NCBI GenBank assembly: GCA_945929875.1
Contig: CAMEOO010000006.1
Location: 1-49,328 of the forward strand
Direction: 5' to 3'
DNA from: an uncultured Caryophanales bacterium
GTDB taxonomy: Bacteria; Bacillota_I; Bacilli_A; RFN20; CAG-449
Length of the DNA stretch: 49,328 bases
The notes under the pieces were generated by a model that did not search any database, was not told the DNA's origin, and saw nothing but the letters and a program-made list of their open reading frames with translations. The position numbers were made by a program, and so were the translations under genes. Below, one piece after another: positions 1 through 8,205 of this stretch (positions within the stretch are counted from its first letter, which is position 1; every line of letters starts with the position of its first letter).

Positions 1-63
1 TCCTCACCTGGTATTCTTTATCATATCATCTATATGAAGTTTTATAAAGTTTTATAGGTTTTA

Positions 64-240
64 TTATACTGTTTTCGAACCTTTTCTTGTTTAATTTTCT
101 TCTATAAGTTCATTGTATCTACTTTCAGCATCATTATGTCTTTTTACTAATGATTAATATTCTTCTATATTATGTTTCAAAGATAAAGAATAACTAATAG
201 CTTTTTCAAAACATTTTTGGATTAGTTCAAATGCGTAATC
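64..240 (-). pseudogene. Decayed coding remnant, possibly C-terminal coiled coil of a serine recombinase
   Basis: Read on the minus strand from 240 to 64, one frame gives 59 codons of protein-like sequence interrupted by two in-frame TAA stops (after ...NIEEY and after ...NELIEEN). The residues are charged and helical (for example VKRHNDAESRYNELIEE). This resembles the helical C-terminal region of large serine recombinases, which often carry a 'RYN...L...' heptad pattern. The family assignment is from memory and weak. That the stretch is decayed coding DNA is better supported. Stops also lie immediately upstream, so no complete gene can be restored here. Confidence 0.35.
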
Positions 241-377
241 TTGTTACAAATAAAGCAATAAAATAATATAATATGGTTATAAAAGAAAACTTGGTTAATA
301 CTGAAATCATCAAAGCCACTTAATTAAAAACTCGCTTGAAAAGAAAATGTAAAAATCATCAGAAAGGTGGAAAGAAA

Positions 378-1286
378 ATGAACTATGAAAGAAGAGCGTT
401 AATTATTGGAATATTTATTAATATTTTCTCGGCAATATGTGGAATAGTTTTTTTTGTAATTACTAATTCTAAATCTCTTTTATTAGATGGCTTAATTTCT
501 ACTATCTTAGTTATCTCAACGATTTTTTCTTTGTATATTTCTAAAAAGTTAGAAAATAAAGAATCCCATCAATATCCACTTGGAAATTGGCCGATAGAAA
601 ATTTGTTTTTATTATTTAGATCCATCTTAATGATCTTAACCATTTTACTATCATTAGTAAGTGCTATAGCAACCATCATACTATACATCATTAATAATGA
701 AATAGTGGAAGTAGATGCCAGTTTACTACCAATGCTAATCTATGGAATATTGATGGTTGGATCATGCTTGCTGATAACTATTACTTACTCTTACTTTAAC
801 AAAAAAATTAAAAATGGAAGTGAAATCATAAAGATTGAGATTAAGTCAAGTATATACGATGGCCTAGTAACTCTTTTTACCGTCAGCGGATTACTTCTTT
901 TTAATAATCTATCTTCTATAGAATGGCTTTCAAAAACTGGCGACTCGATAATCGTTATTATTTTGTCTATAATTTATATAATTTCTCCAATTAAAGAAAT
1001 ATATAATCAAACCAAAGTATTAACTGATAAAAGAAGAGATGAAATGGCAGAAATGAAGATATATGATTCACTTTCAAGCAAATTTCCACAATTTACTATT
1101 TTTGATGTATACTATTCTTTTTCTCACCTTGAAGGAGCAATCTATATTTGCTTATTCCCTAATTCATTAATGGATTCTGATAAAATTGATCAAGAGTTTA
1201 TTGCAATTAGAGACTATTTATATAAAGAATATCACGATCCAAAAGTTATATTGCTTTTATCAAAAACTAAATTGCATCGTCTATAG
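378..1286 (+). CDS. Cation diffusion facilitator (CDF)-like transporter
   Basis: A 302-residue membrane protein with about six transmembrane helices (roughly 7-29, 34-55, 77-107, 119-140, 159-177, 189-205) and a cytoplasmic tail of about 95 residues. This is the architecture of CDF metal/proton antiporters. The loop after helix 2 has the family-like pattern HQYPLGNWPIENL, matching the usual HPYGHGR.E. Asp37 in helix 2 (LLLDGLIS) and an Asp in helix 5 (SSIYDG) fit metal-site positions. The second helix-2 acid and the helix-5 His of zinc exporters are not seen, so substrate is uncertain. I start at ATG 378, not at an ATG 42 bases upstream, because AAAGGTGG lies just before it. It stands alone and its promoter is not evident. 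Confidence 0.72.
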   Translation: MNYERRALIIGIFINIFSAICGIVFFVITNSKSLLLDGLISTILVISTIFSLYISKKLENKESHQYPLGNWPIENLFLLFRSILMILTILLSLVSAIATIILYIINNEIVEVDASLLPMLIYGILMVGSCLLITITYSYFNKKIKNGSEIIKIEIKSSIYDGLVTLFTVSGLLLFNNLSSIEWLSKTGDSIIVIILSIIYIISPIKEIYNQTKVLTDKRRDEMAEMKIYDSLSSKFPQFTIFDVYYSFSHLEGAIYICLFPNSLMDSDKIDQEFIAIRDYLYKEYHDPKVILLLSKTKLHRL

Positions 1287-1409
1287 ATAAATAATAAATT
1301 ATTTATTATCAAGAAATAGACTTATTTTATCTTTTTATTGTATATTATATTTGTCGAAAGAAAGAAAGAAAAAATAATCATTTTATTTAATATCTAGGAG
1401 GAAATAAAA

Positions 1410-2483
1410 ATGGGTCTTTTTGGAAAAATGAAAAAGCAAATCTTAAAAGTAATCGAATGGGAAGATAATACAAAAGATACCTTAGTGTATAGGTACCCAT
1501 TAACCGATCGAACTGAAATCATGAACAGTTCCACTTTAGTGGTGCGTCCTTCACAAGTAGCTCTATTTGTTCATAAAGGGCAAGTATGCGACGTCTTTGC
1601 CCCAGGAACATATAAATTATCTACAGAAAATATACCAATCATTACTAAACTATTATCTTTACCTACTGGTTTTGATAGTCCAATTAAAGCGGAAGTATAC
1701 TATGTAAATACCAAGCAAATGACCGGAATTAAATGGGGTACAGCAAATCCAATAATGATGCGCGATAAAGATTTTGGCACCGTACGGTTAAGAGCTTATG
1801 GCGTATTCTCAATCAAAGTTGAAAATGCCAAAAAATTCATGGAAGAAGTCTTTGGAACTAATCAAATTTATAAAACTAGCGATATTTGTGAACAAGCAAA
1901 ACCAATGGTTCTACAAGCTTTCACCGATGCAGTTGCAGAAAGTAAGATCTCAGCATTAGATCTTGCGGCAAACTATAAAGAATTTAGTCAAACTATCGTT
2001 GATACCAGCATAGAAGATTTTGCAAAATTTGGTTTGAAATTATGCACGATTGTCATTGAAAACATTTCTCTACCAAAAGAAGTTGAAACTGCTCTTGATG
2101 AAAGATCAAAATTAGGTATTTTAGATGATAAGATGGGGACTTATACTCAATATCAAGCTGCGAATGCGATGAGAGATGCCGCGAAAAATCCAAATGGAAA
2201 CAATATGGCAGGCCTTGGCGTTGGACTTTCTTCTGGAATGACTGTAGGAGGAATGTTTGCTCAAGCAGTTAATGGAGTAAAAAATAAAGATACTGGCTTA
2301 AGCCAAAACCAAGAAAACGAAGAACTAAAAGAATGTCCTGAATGTCATAAAAAGATTAAAAAATCAGTGAAGTTTTGTCCTGAATGTGGAGCTAAACAAC
2401 CTCAAGCGAAGTTTTGTCCAAATTGTGGAGCAAAAGTGAGTGAAAATAACAAATTCTGCCCTGAATGTGGAGAAAAATTATAA
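1410..2483 (+). CDS. SPFH/Band-7 domain protein with C-terminal zinc ribbons (YdjI-like)
   Basis: 357 residues. The first ~230 match the SPFH-type 'virion core' family that includes Bacillus subtilis YdjI: a short N-terminal amphipathic segment (MGLFGKMKKQ), then conserved segments such as VVRPSQVALFVHKG and the FGTVRLRAYGVFS region. The C-terminus has two zinc ribbons, each with paired CPEC/CPNC motifs at about 309-328 and 336-354. In Bacillus, YdjI works at the membrane with YdjG/YdjH and PspA in envelope-stress response. Here it is followed, with a one-base overlap, by a YdjG-like gene, so the two are translationally coupled. The RBS TAGGAGG is strong. No PspA gene is in the window. Role at the membrane is inferred from the family. 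Confidence 0.8.
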   Translation: MGLFGKMKKQILKVIEWEDNTKDTLVYRYPLTDRTEIMNSSTLVVRPSQVALFVHKGQVCDVFAPGTYKLSTENIPIITKLLSLPTGFDSPIKAEVYYVNTKQMTGIKWGTANPIMMRDKDFGTVRLRAYGVFSIKVENAKKFMEEVFGTNQIYKTSDICEQAKPMVLQAFTDAVAESKISALDLAANYKEFSQTIVDTSIEDFAKFGLKLCTIVIENISLPKEVETALDERSKLGILDDKMGTYTQYQAANAMRDAAKNPNGNNMAGLGVGLSSGMTVGGMFAQAVNGVKNKDTGLSQNQENEELKECPECHKKIKKSVKFCPECGAKQPQAKFCPNCGAKVSENNKFCPECGEKL

Positions 2484-3544
2484 TGGCCACGAAAGAAAGT
2501 CAAATTGACACTACTACTGTTCAATGTGATAACTGTGGAGGAGGACTATTCTTCGACCCTAAAACCGCTGGATTAAAATGTAAAAACTGCAATAGTCTAT
2601 TCCCTTTTTCTAAGCAAAGGGACCTACTTAAGAATGATTTTGTTGATTCTTCTATTCAAAATCGAAATTGGTCGCAAGAATCACGGGTATTTCATTGTGA
2701 CTCTTGTGGAGCAGAAATCATTGTTACAGGTTATGATGTTACTACTGTCTGTCCTTATTGTGGAAATGGATACGTTTCTAAAGTAGATAAATTGCCTGGA
2801 TTAAAGCCAGATAAAGTTGTGCCATTTAAATTTGATGAAACCCAAGCTCAAGAGTTATTTCAAAAAGGGGTTAAAAAGCATTTCTTTGCTCCAAGCGTCA
2901 TCAAAAAGAAAATTCCTGAAAGCAAAATTCGCGGATTATTAATTCCCTCATTTCTCTTTGATTCAAATACGATTTCTTCTTATGATGGAGTGCTAGAGAA
3001 AGTAACTACCACCACCGATTCAAAAGGACGAGTACAAAGAAACGTTCGTCGCTTTTCTATAAAAGGAACAAAAAAACTTTCCTTTAATGACATCGTTGTC
3101 GAGTCAAGTTCAAAATTCGAGCAAAGTCAAGTTAATAGCTTACTTCCATATAATTTAAACGAATCTTATCATTTCGATTATAATTTTCTAAGAGGATATT
3201 TTGTTGAACACTATCAAGATTCATTAGATGTTTGCTTTTCTAAAGCAAAAGTAGCGATGGATAGTAAAATTAAAAGTAGTATTTTATCCGAGTACAATTA
3301 CACAAATGTTGTCAAGTTAGATATTAATACTAGTTACCTTGATCGCAAATATTCTTATACCCTTTTACCAGTTTACACCATCGAATATGAATATAAAAAA
3401 AAGAAGGTCATCAATATCATGAATGGGCAAACAGGAAGGATTGGAAAAGGGTTACCTGTCAGTCCATTAAAAGTTTCTTTAACCGTTATAAGCGGAATTA
3501 TCATAATAGTCTTATTATTTATCTTAATATTTGCATTTAATTAG
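2483..3544 (+). CDS. TFIIB-type zinc-ribbon membrane protein (YdjG-like)
   Basis: 353 residues when started at ATG 2483, which overlaps the preceding TAA as TAATG. An in-frame ATG 18 bases upstream would lie inside the previous gene's zinc ribbon and is not preferred. N-terminal Cys pairs (CDNCGG, CKNCNS, then CDSCGA, CPYCGN) form two zinc ribbons within the first ~105 residues. A beta-rich middle domain follows, and a single C-terminal helix (about 329-351) anchors it. This is the layout of Bacillus YdjG, a partner of the SPFH protein encoded just upstream. A role in membrane stress is inferred from that pairing. Confidence 0.75.
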   Translation: MATKESQIDTTTVQCDNCGGGLFFDPKTAGLKCKNCNSLFPFSKQRDLLKNDFVDSSIQNRNWSQESRVFHCDSCGAEIIVTGYDVTTVCPYCGNGYVSKVDKLPGLKPDKVVPFKFDETQAQELFQKGVKKHFFAPSVIKKKIPESKIRGLLIPSFLFDSNTISSYDGVLEKVTTTTDSKGRVQRNVRRFSIKGTKKLSFNDIVVESSSKFEQSQVNSLLPYNLNESYHFDYNFLRGYFVEHYQDSLDVCFSKAKVAMDSKIKSSILSEYNYTNVVKLDINTSYLDRKYSYTLLPVYTIEYEYKKKKVINIMNGQTGRIGKGLPVSPLKVSLTVISGIIIIVLLFILIFAFN

Positions 3545-3555
3545 GAGGAATCATT

Positions 3556-4011
3556 ATGGCAAATAAAATTGAAAAACAAAAAGGAGGCTTATTAGCCCTA
3601 AGCATCGTCTCAATTGTTCTTGGCGTTTTATCTTTAGTAGGTGGGATATTACTAATCGTCTTTGGAGCAAAAAGTGTAAGTGGTGAAGTAGCTAAAGGAG
3701 TTGTTATGTTAGTCTTTGGAATTCTTTTAGTTTTACTTGGATTATTCTTAGTTCCATTAGGATTGTACATGTTATTTATAGGAGCCTCAGTAAAAGCCAC
3801 AAAGGGATCACTTAAAGAAGACAATATCGCAATAAACGGAACTGTCAATATGAAGAAATGTAAAAAATGTGGGCACGAAGTAAGTGAAAATGACTTATTC
3901 TGCCCTAAGTGTGGTGCTTCATTACTAGATAAAAAAGTATGTCCAAAATGTGGTGCAACCAATATGAGTGAAAACATCAAGTGCTCTTCTTGTGGCGCTG
4001 ATTTAAATTAA
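3556..4011 (+). CDS. Small membrane protein with two C-terminal zinc ribbons
   Basis: 151 residues, preceded by a strong AGGAGG. Two hydrophobic helices (about 12-36 and 48-76) form a hairpin in the membrane. They are followed by a zinc-ribbon pair: CKKCGHEVSENDLFCPKCG and then CPKCGATNMSENIKCSSCG. It sits 11 bases after the YdjG-like gene and before a terminator, so it is the third gene of the same operon. Its ribbons resemble those of the SPFH protein, and the three products may interact at the membrane. No specific function is known to me. A protein of similar build is encoded at 35951-36436. Confidence 0.75.
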   Translation: MANKIEKQKGGLLALSIVSIVLGVLSLVGGILLIVFGAKSVSGEVAKGVVMLVFGILLVLLGLFLVPLGLYMLFIGASVKATKGSLKEDNIAINGTVNMKKCKKCGHEVSENDLFCPKCGASLLDKKVCPKCGATNMSENIKCSSCGADLN

Positions 4012-4031
4012 TTTACTATCTATTATATAAT

Positions 4032-4085
4032 AAAAAGAGAATCCGAAAGACCTAGATAACAATTCTAGAAAAAGATTCTCTTTTT
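4032..4085. terminator. Bidirectional rho-independent terminator
   Basis: Perfect 12 bp inverted repeat AAAAAGAGAATC (4032-4043) / GATTCTCTTTTT (4074-4085), with a nested CTAGA/TCTAG stem (4052-4056, 4064-4068). The A-run on one side and T-run on the other let it work in both directions, closing the plus-strand zinc-ribbon operon and the minus-strand lactate dehydrogenase operon. Confidence 0.9.
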
Positions 4086-4091
4086 ATTTAC

Positions 4092-5099
4092 CTATTTAAT
4101 TAAACTATTCTTACATTTTCCTGTAAGAAGATATTCATCCATATTCTTTAATGATACTTCAATCATATCAATTAACGCTTTATCGGTAGAAGAAGCTACG
4201 TGAGGAGTAACTAATACTTTTGGATATAAATCAATCAAATCTTGATGTAATGGTGTATCCATATGCTTTGGATCATCAAAGTTCTTAAAGAAGATTGTTT
4301 TTTCTTGTTCAATAACATCAATAGCAAGTCCAGCTAAGTGATTAGATTTAATTGCTTCAACTGCCGCTTGTAAATCGAGAACTTCTCCTCTAGCCACATT
4401 GACTAATATTGATTGATCTTTCATCTTGGAGATAAAGTCTTTATCGATGAAGTGATCGTTTTTACCAGGAATATAAGCAAGGTGAACTAAGATGATATCT
4501 GACTCCGCAATAAATTTTTCAAGTGGTAAGAATTCAACCACTTCTTTTGCATAATCAGATTGATAAACATCATAGCCAACCACTCTTGCGCCTAGTCCTT
4601 TAAATAGTTTTGCGCTGGTGCAGCCAATTCTTCCACATCCGAGAATTCCTACTGTGCAGCCTCTTACTTCTCTAGAAAACATTTGATTAGTTACTTTAAA
4701 TTGTCCTCTATGAGTTAGATCGGTAGTGTAGCCAGTATTTCTTAAAAGCATCATTGCAAGAGTTAAAGCAAGTTCTGAAATTGAATTAGGAGAATATCCA
4801 GGGACATAAGCACTTTCAATATGAAAATCTTTACACGCTTTTAAATCGACATGGTTAAATCCAGCCGTTCTAGTTAAGTAATATTTTAATCCATGATCTG
4901 CAAGATCTTTCATCGCTTCATAATTTACGACGCAATTACCTCGAACCATAACTATTTCATAACCTAAAGCGTCCTTATAGTTTTCAGTATTTAAAAATTG
5001 TGATTTTAAAACTAACTCGTAATTATATTTTTTTCCTAATTCTTCAAAGTAAGGTTTTTCATAATCTCTTACTCCAAAACAAATAATTTTTCTTTCCAT
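4092..5099 (-). CDS. D-isomer 2-hydroxyacid dehydrogenase, probably D-lactate dehydrogenase
   Basis: 335 residues, full length for the family. It has the NAD-binding motif GCGRIG at about 152-157. The three catalytic elements are present: Arg in NVARGE, Glu in the IDVIEQE segment and His in TPHVASS. The overall pattern (FGVRDYE at the N-terminus, RTAGFNHVD, YVPGYSPNS) is that of fermentative D-lactate dehydrogenases (LdhA/VanH group), which reduce pyruvate to D-lactate and regenerate NAD+ in the cytoplasm. It has an AGGAGG RBS and is the last gene of a five-gene operon. The carrier encoded just upstream could export the acid product; that link is inferred. Confidence 0.82.
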   Translation of the reverse strand: MERKIICFGVRDYEKPYFEELGKKYNYELVLKSQFLNTENYKDALGYEIVMVRGNCVVNYEAMKDLADHGLKYYLTRTAGFNHVDLKACKDFHIESAYVPGYSPNSISELALTLAMMLLRNTGYTTDLTHRGQFKVTNQMFSREVRGCTVGILGCGRIGCTSAKLFKGLGARVVGYDVYQSDYAKEVVEFLPLEKFIAESDIILVHLAYIPGKNDHFIDKDFISKMKDQSILVNVARGEVLDLQAAVEAIKSNHLAGLAIDVIEQEKTIFFKNFDDPKHMDTPLHQDLIDLYPKVLVTPHVASSTDKALIDMIEVSLKNMDEYLLTGKCKNSLIK

Positions 5100-5108
5100 A
5101 ATGACCTC

Positions 5109-6224
5109 CTAACCAAAGATTGCTGCACTTTGAATAATTGTTAATAATACCATATATACTGGAATAAATATTACCGCTACAAATGTTGAAATAAGTGAGC
5201 AACTTGAAGCAAATGTCGCCTCTTTATTTGCGTTGATGCAATAGGTTACTGCGACAGTTGCAGGTGGAACCGCCCACATGATGGTCGTGGCCGCTAGAGT
5301 GGAGAACGTCACATTAATTCCAGGAATTAAATCAATTAGTAGAAGTACAACAAAATTAATTACTGGTGCAGAAATTAGTTTGGTAAATGAATAAATCCAA
5401 ACCATCTTATCACTTGCGGCTTCTTTAAATGAGACTTTTCCTAAGGTGCAACCAATTGCAAACCAAACTAAAGGAGAAGCTAAACTTCCTAGTAACTTAA
5501 GAGTTTGATAGAGCCAAGGAGCAGAAACTGAAATATTCCAAAACGCTCCAGTAGAGCCATTAACACTAACAACCCACCAATTAGAAGAATCACTAGCATC
5601 ACCAACTAATTGAAGTGACCAAAAGATAAATCCTAAGAAAGTAGCGATAATAATTGGATTAACAAATATCTTCTTTAATATTGGTTTAATCTTATCAAAA
5701 CTAAAGCCTTTCTTTTCACTTTCTTCACTTGTTGAAGAAGAACAAATCGCATAGTAAGCATAAGAATATAAGAACACCCGATAAGCCACATTAAACATAC
5801 TTGAATCATTGTATGCAGATGGGAAAACCGCTTGAATTAATGGTTGACCAAAGAAAGTAGTTGAACCAAAGACAAATAAGATTTCCATTACTTTTCTTTT
5901 GTCTTTATCTTTCACCCACATAAAGATTACTTTAGATAAGAAAATAAATAAAACATAGATAATAAAGCCATATATAAAAGAGAATAGCGCAGAACTAAAC
6001 GATTCTTTTGTTATGCCAGTCATAAAAGATTCAAACGCTAAGCAAGGTAAAGCCACTAACATGACAAATTTTGTTAATATCTTTCCCGTTTGCTCTGGCA
6101 TAGATTTCATTTTTGTTAGGATAAAGCCAAGTAAAATGATAAACACGCTTTTACATATGGAAACCCATAAATCCATGGATGATATGGCATTTATCAAATT
6201 ATCTTTCATACTTAAAAATAACAC
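5109..6224 (-). CDS. AEC-family (auxin efflux carrier/malate permease-like) transporter
   Basis: About 371 residues with roughly ten hydrophobic helices and an 'ILTKFVMLVALPCLAF' segment typical of the AEC family, which includes bacterial malate permeases. I place the start at GTG 6224: AAGGGGG lies six bases before it, inside the last codons of the upstream gene, giving a 13-base overlap and likely translational coupling. A longer reading to 6260 would start deep inside the neighbour, and the next ATG (6209) is too far from the RBS. Position next to D-lactate dehydrogenase suggests an organic-acid carrier, but the substrate cannot be read from sequence. Confidence 0.75.
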   Translation of the reverse strand: MLFLSMKDNLINAISSMDLWVSICKSVFIILLGFILTKMKSMPEQTGKILTKFVMLVALPCLAFESFMTGITKESFSSALFSFIYGFIIYVLFIFLSKVIFMWVKDKDKRKVMEILFVFGSTTFFGQPLIQAVFPSAYNDSSMFNVAYRVFLYSYAYYAICSSSTSEESEKKGFSFDKIKPILKKIFVNPIIIATFLGFIFWSLQLVGDASDSSNWWVVSVNGSTGAFWNISVSAPWLYQTLKLLGSLASPLVWFAIGCTLGKVSFKEAASDKMVWIYSFTKLISAPVINFVVLLLIDLIPGINVTFSTLAATTIMWAVPPATVAVTYCINANKEATFASSCSLISTFVAVIFIPVYMVLLTIIQSAAIFG

Positions 6225-7129
6225 GAATTTCCCCCTTCTTTCGATATTTTCTCGTAACACTCATCAATATTATTAAAATATGAAATATAGCACTTATAAA
6301 ATCCTTTGCTATTATCATTAATATATGGATGATCAATTTTATCTTCTTTCCACATCATATCTAAATTATAATAGCTATGAACTCTCCAGTTTTCTAATAG
6401 GCCAATGTGAATGGCTTTTTTAGGGCAATAGAACGAACACCTCATGCACATTGAGCAAGAGTGATGAAATTTTACTGTACCTTTATTCATTTCAATATTA
6501 TGCTTAGGGCAGTTTTTCACGCATAACCCGCACTTATTACATTTCTTTTTATCTACTTTATAAAAGAAGGAATTAACATTTCCTCCAATATACTGAATAG
6601 ACACAAAGAAAGAGCCTATATTATAAAAGATATTGCTTTTTGTTTTATTAATGATTCCATTAGATAAATTGTAGAACATGACATCTAATAATTTCTTATC
6701 TTGAATAATAATTTGCTTAATAAAGTCTTGATCAAACTCAAAATGAATATTATATGGCATTACAAAGTGATATTCACCGCAAAAAGTGGCATTAAATCTT
6801 CTCATTCTTCTAAGTATTTTTCTACTTGAAGCATTATTCATCGCCATAGTTTCACCGCTATTTTTAAAGATGAAATATTTTTGCCCTTTATTGAATTTTA
6901 GCTTCTTAAAATATTTCATAAAAGGCAAAGGAGCATTAAAACCATAGATTGGATAAGAAAAGCCTACATATTCATAATCATTTATTTCAATAGGAAGGCA
7001 GTCGTCATCAATCTCTATCTTATCTACTTGATATCCTAAATCAACAAATCGTTCTTCAACTTTGTTTGTTAGGAATCTAGTATTATATGTTCCAGTATAA
7101 TAAATCAACAAGACTTTCATAAAAAACAT
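6212..7129 (-). CDS. EFR1-family flavodoxin-ferredoxin fusion protein
   Basis: 305 residues. The N-terminus (KVLLIYYTGTYNTRFL) is a flavodoxin FMN phosphate loop; the next ~150 residues complete a flavodoxin-like domain (YPIYGFNAPLP, FKNSGE). The C-terminal third carries two [4Fe-4S] ferredoxin motifs, CNKCGLCVKNCPK and CSMCMRCSFYCPK. This is the EFR1 layout, a cytoplasmic electron carrier of unknown physiological partner in anaerobic Firmicutes. The start at 7129 is seven bases after the upstream stop; an alternative ATG is nine bases in, and neither has a strong RBS. Its end overlaps the transporter gene, so it is mid-operon. Confidence 0.82.
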   Translation of the reverse strand: MFFMKVLLIYYTGTYNTRFLTNKVEERFVDLGYQVDKIEIDDDCLPIEINDYEYVGFSYPIYGFNAPLPFMKYFKKLKFNKGQKYFIFKNSGETMAMNNASSRKILRRMRRFNATFCGEYHFVMPYNIHFEFDQDFIKQIIIQDKKLLDVMFYNLSNGIINKTKSNIFYNIGSFFVSIQYIGGNVNSFFYKVDKKKCNKCGLCVKNCPKHNIEMNKGTVKFHHSCSMCMRCSFYCPKKAIHIGLLENWRVHSYYNLDMMWKEDKIDHPYINDNSKGFYKCYISYFNNIDECYEKISKEGGNSCYF

Positions 7130-7135
7130 TTTTCT

Positions 7136-8194
7136 TTAATTATTCTCTTGTTCTTCTAGACCTTCTGAAGCGATTTTTTGTTCATCAACAAAATCGTCAG
7201 CTTCTTTCTTAATCCTTTTAGTGGACTTAATTTCACTTTTTACCGGTTGATTAATTACAACTTGGTCGTAACTTAGATCAATTCCATTTGCAACGAATAA
7301 TTGACGATATTCTCTTAATAAATCTCTTTGTACTTGGTATCTATTTTCTTCTGAACATTTAGCCATTAATTTGACCGCTACATTACTTGCTCCATATCCA
7401 GAAACGCCTTTATAGAATGGTCCTTCAACAATTGCAGGGATTCTTTCTTTAAATTTCTCTAAATTGTCTTTTAATAGTTTTTCCACAAATTCTAATGGTA
7501 CATCATAAGGGAATTCACAATCAACGATAGCAAGAGATAATTCTCTAGACAAGTTAACTACATTTTTAATATCAGAGTTATTGACAATCTTGATGTTTCC
7601 TGCCATATCTAAAATCTTTGTCGCTCTTATTCCAATTTCTGAAACTGTACCTCTAAAATCATCGATAGAAATAATTTCTCCGACGCTATATTCATCTTCA
7701 AAAATAATAAAAATACCAGCGATGATATCCGCGATTAATGGTTGAGCGCCTAAGCCTACGATTAAGGTGAGGATTCCAACTGATTCCCATATTGCTCCTG
7801 TATTTACCCCGCATGCTTGAAGAACTAAAAATATGAATGCGATTGCTGAACCATATTTTACAATCCCATCTAATAGCGTAAACACTGTTTTTGCTCTATT
7901 GCTCTTCTTCATTACTTTTCTAAAGATTAATCTTAAAATCTTGCTTATTCCAAGGATAATAACAATCACTAATATGCAATGAATTACTACTTTCTTATGA
8001 GCGTTCCACGCATTTGGAAAAGTAGTTATATCCCAGATATTTTCCTTTGTCCAAATAGCAAAAGGATTTTCTGGCGCGGCTAGTTCAAAAATCACACCTA
8101 GAGCAAAAACTAATAAAACCGCTCCAATTAAAACTATGCCTGAAATCGAAAGAATTTTTTTAACTAGTTTTTTCTTGTCAACATTGTTTGTCAT
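7136..8194 (-). CDS. MscS-family small-conductance mechanosensitive channel
   Basis: 352 residues. Three membrane helices: about 16-38, 68-90 and 110-130. They are followed by the MscS pore helix and vestibule segment (SVGILTLIVGLGAQPLIADIIAG), then the beta domain signature EDEYSVGEIISI and FRGTVSEIGIRATKI. The last ~40 residues are charged and probably disordered. Such channels sit in the cytoplasmic membrane and release solutes on hypo-osmotic shock. RBS TAAGGAGG is strong. The gene lies 11 bases downstream of the large surface protein and is cotranscribed with it and with the redox/lactate genes, an unusual partnership. Confidence 0.9.
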   Translation of the reverse strand: MTNNVDKKKLVKKILSISGIVLIGAVLLVFALGVIFELAAPENPFAIWTKENIWDITTFPNAWNAHKKVVIHCILVIVIILGISKILRLIFRKVMKKSNRAKTVFTLLDGIVKYGSAIAFIFLVLQACGVNTGAIWESVGILTLIVGLGAQPLIADIIAGIFIIFEDEYSVGEIISIDDFRGTVSEIGIRATKILDMAGNIKIVNNSDIKNVVNLSRELSLAIVDCEFPYDVPLEFVEKLLKDNLEKFKERIPAIVEGPFYKGVSGYGASNVAVKLMAKCSEENRYQVQRDLLREYRQLFVANGIDLSYDQVVINQPVKSEIKSTKRIKKEADDFVDEQKIASEGLEEQENN

Positions 8195-8205
8195 TTTTTA
8201 CCTCC

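Noticed and set aside
1287-1310. AT-only hairpin after the CDF gene as a terminator
   Set aside because: TAATAAAT/ATTTATTA is a perfect 8+1+8 repeat, but it is all A/T and lacks a T-run, so a terminator role is not supported.
3537-3980. 147-codon frame on the minus strand opposite the zinc-ribbon gene
   Set aside because: It is the antisense of a clear gene with Cys-pair motifs and a strong RBS. Its own sequence is low in structure and lacks an RBS.
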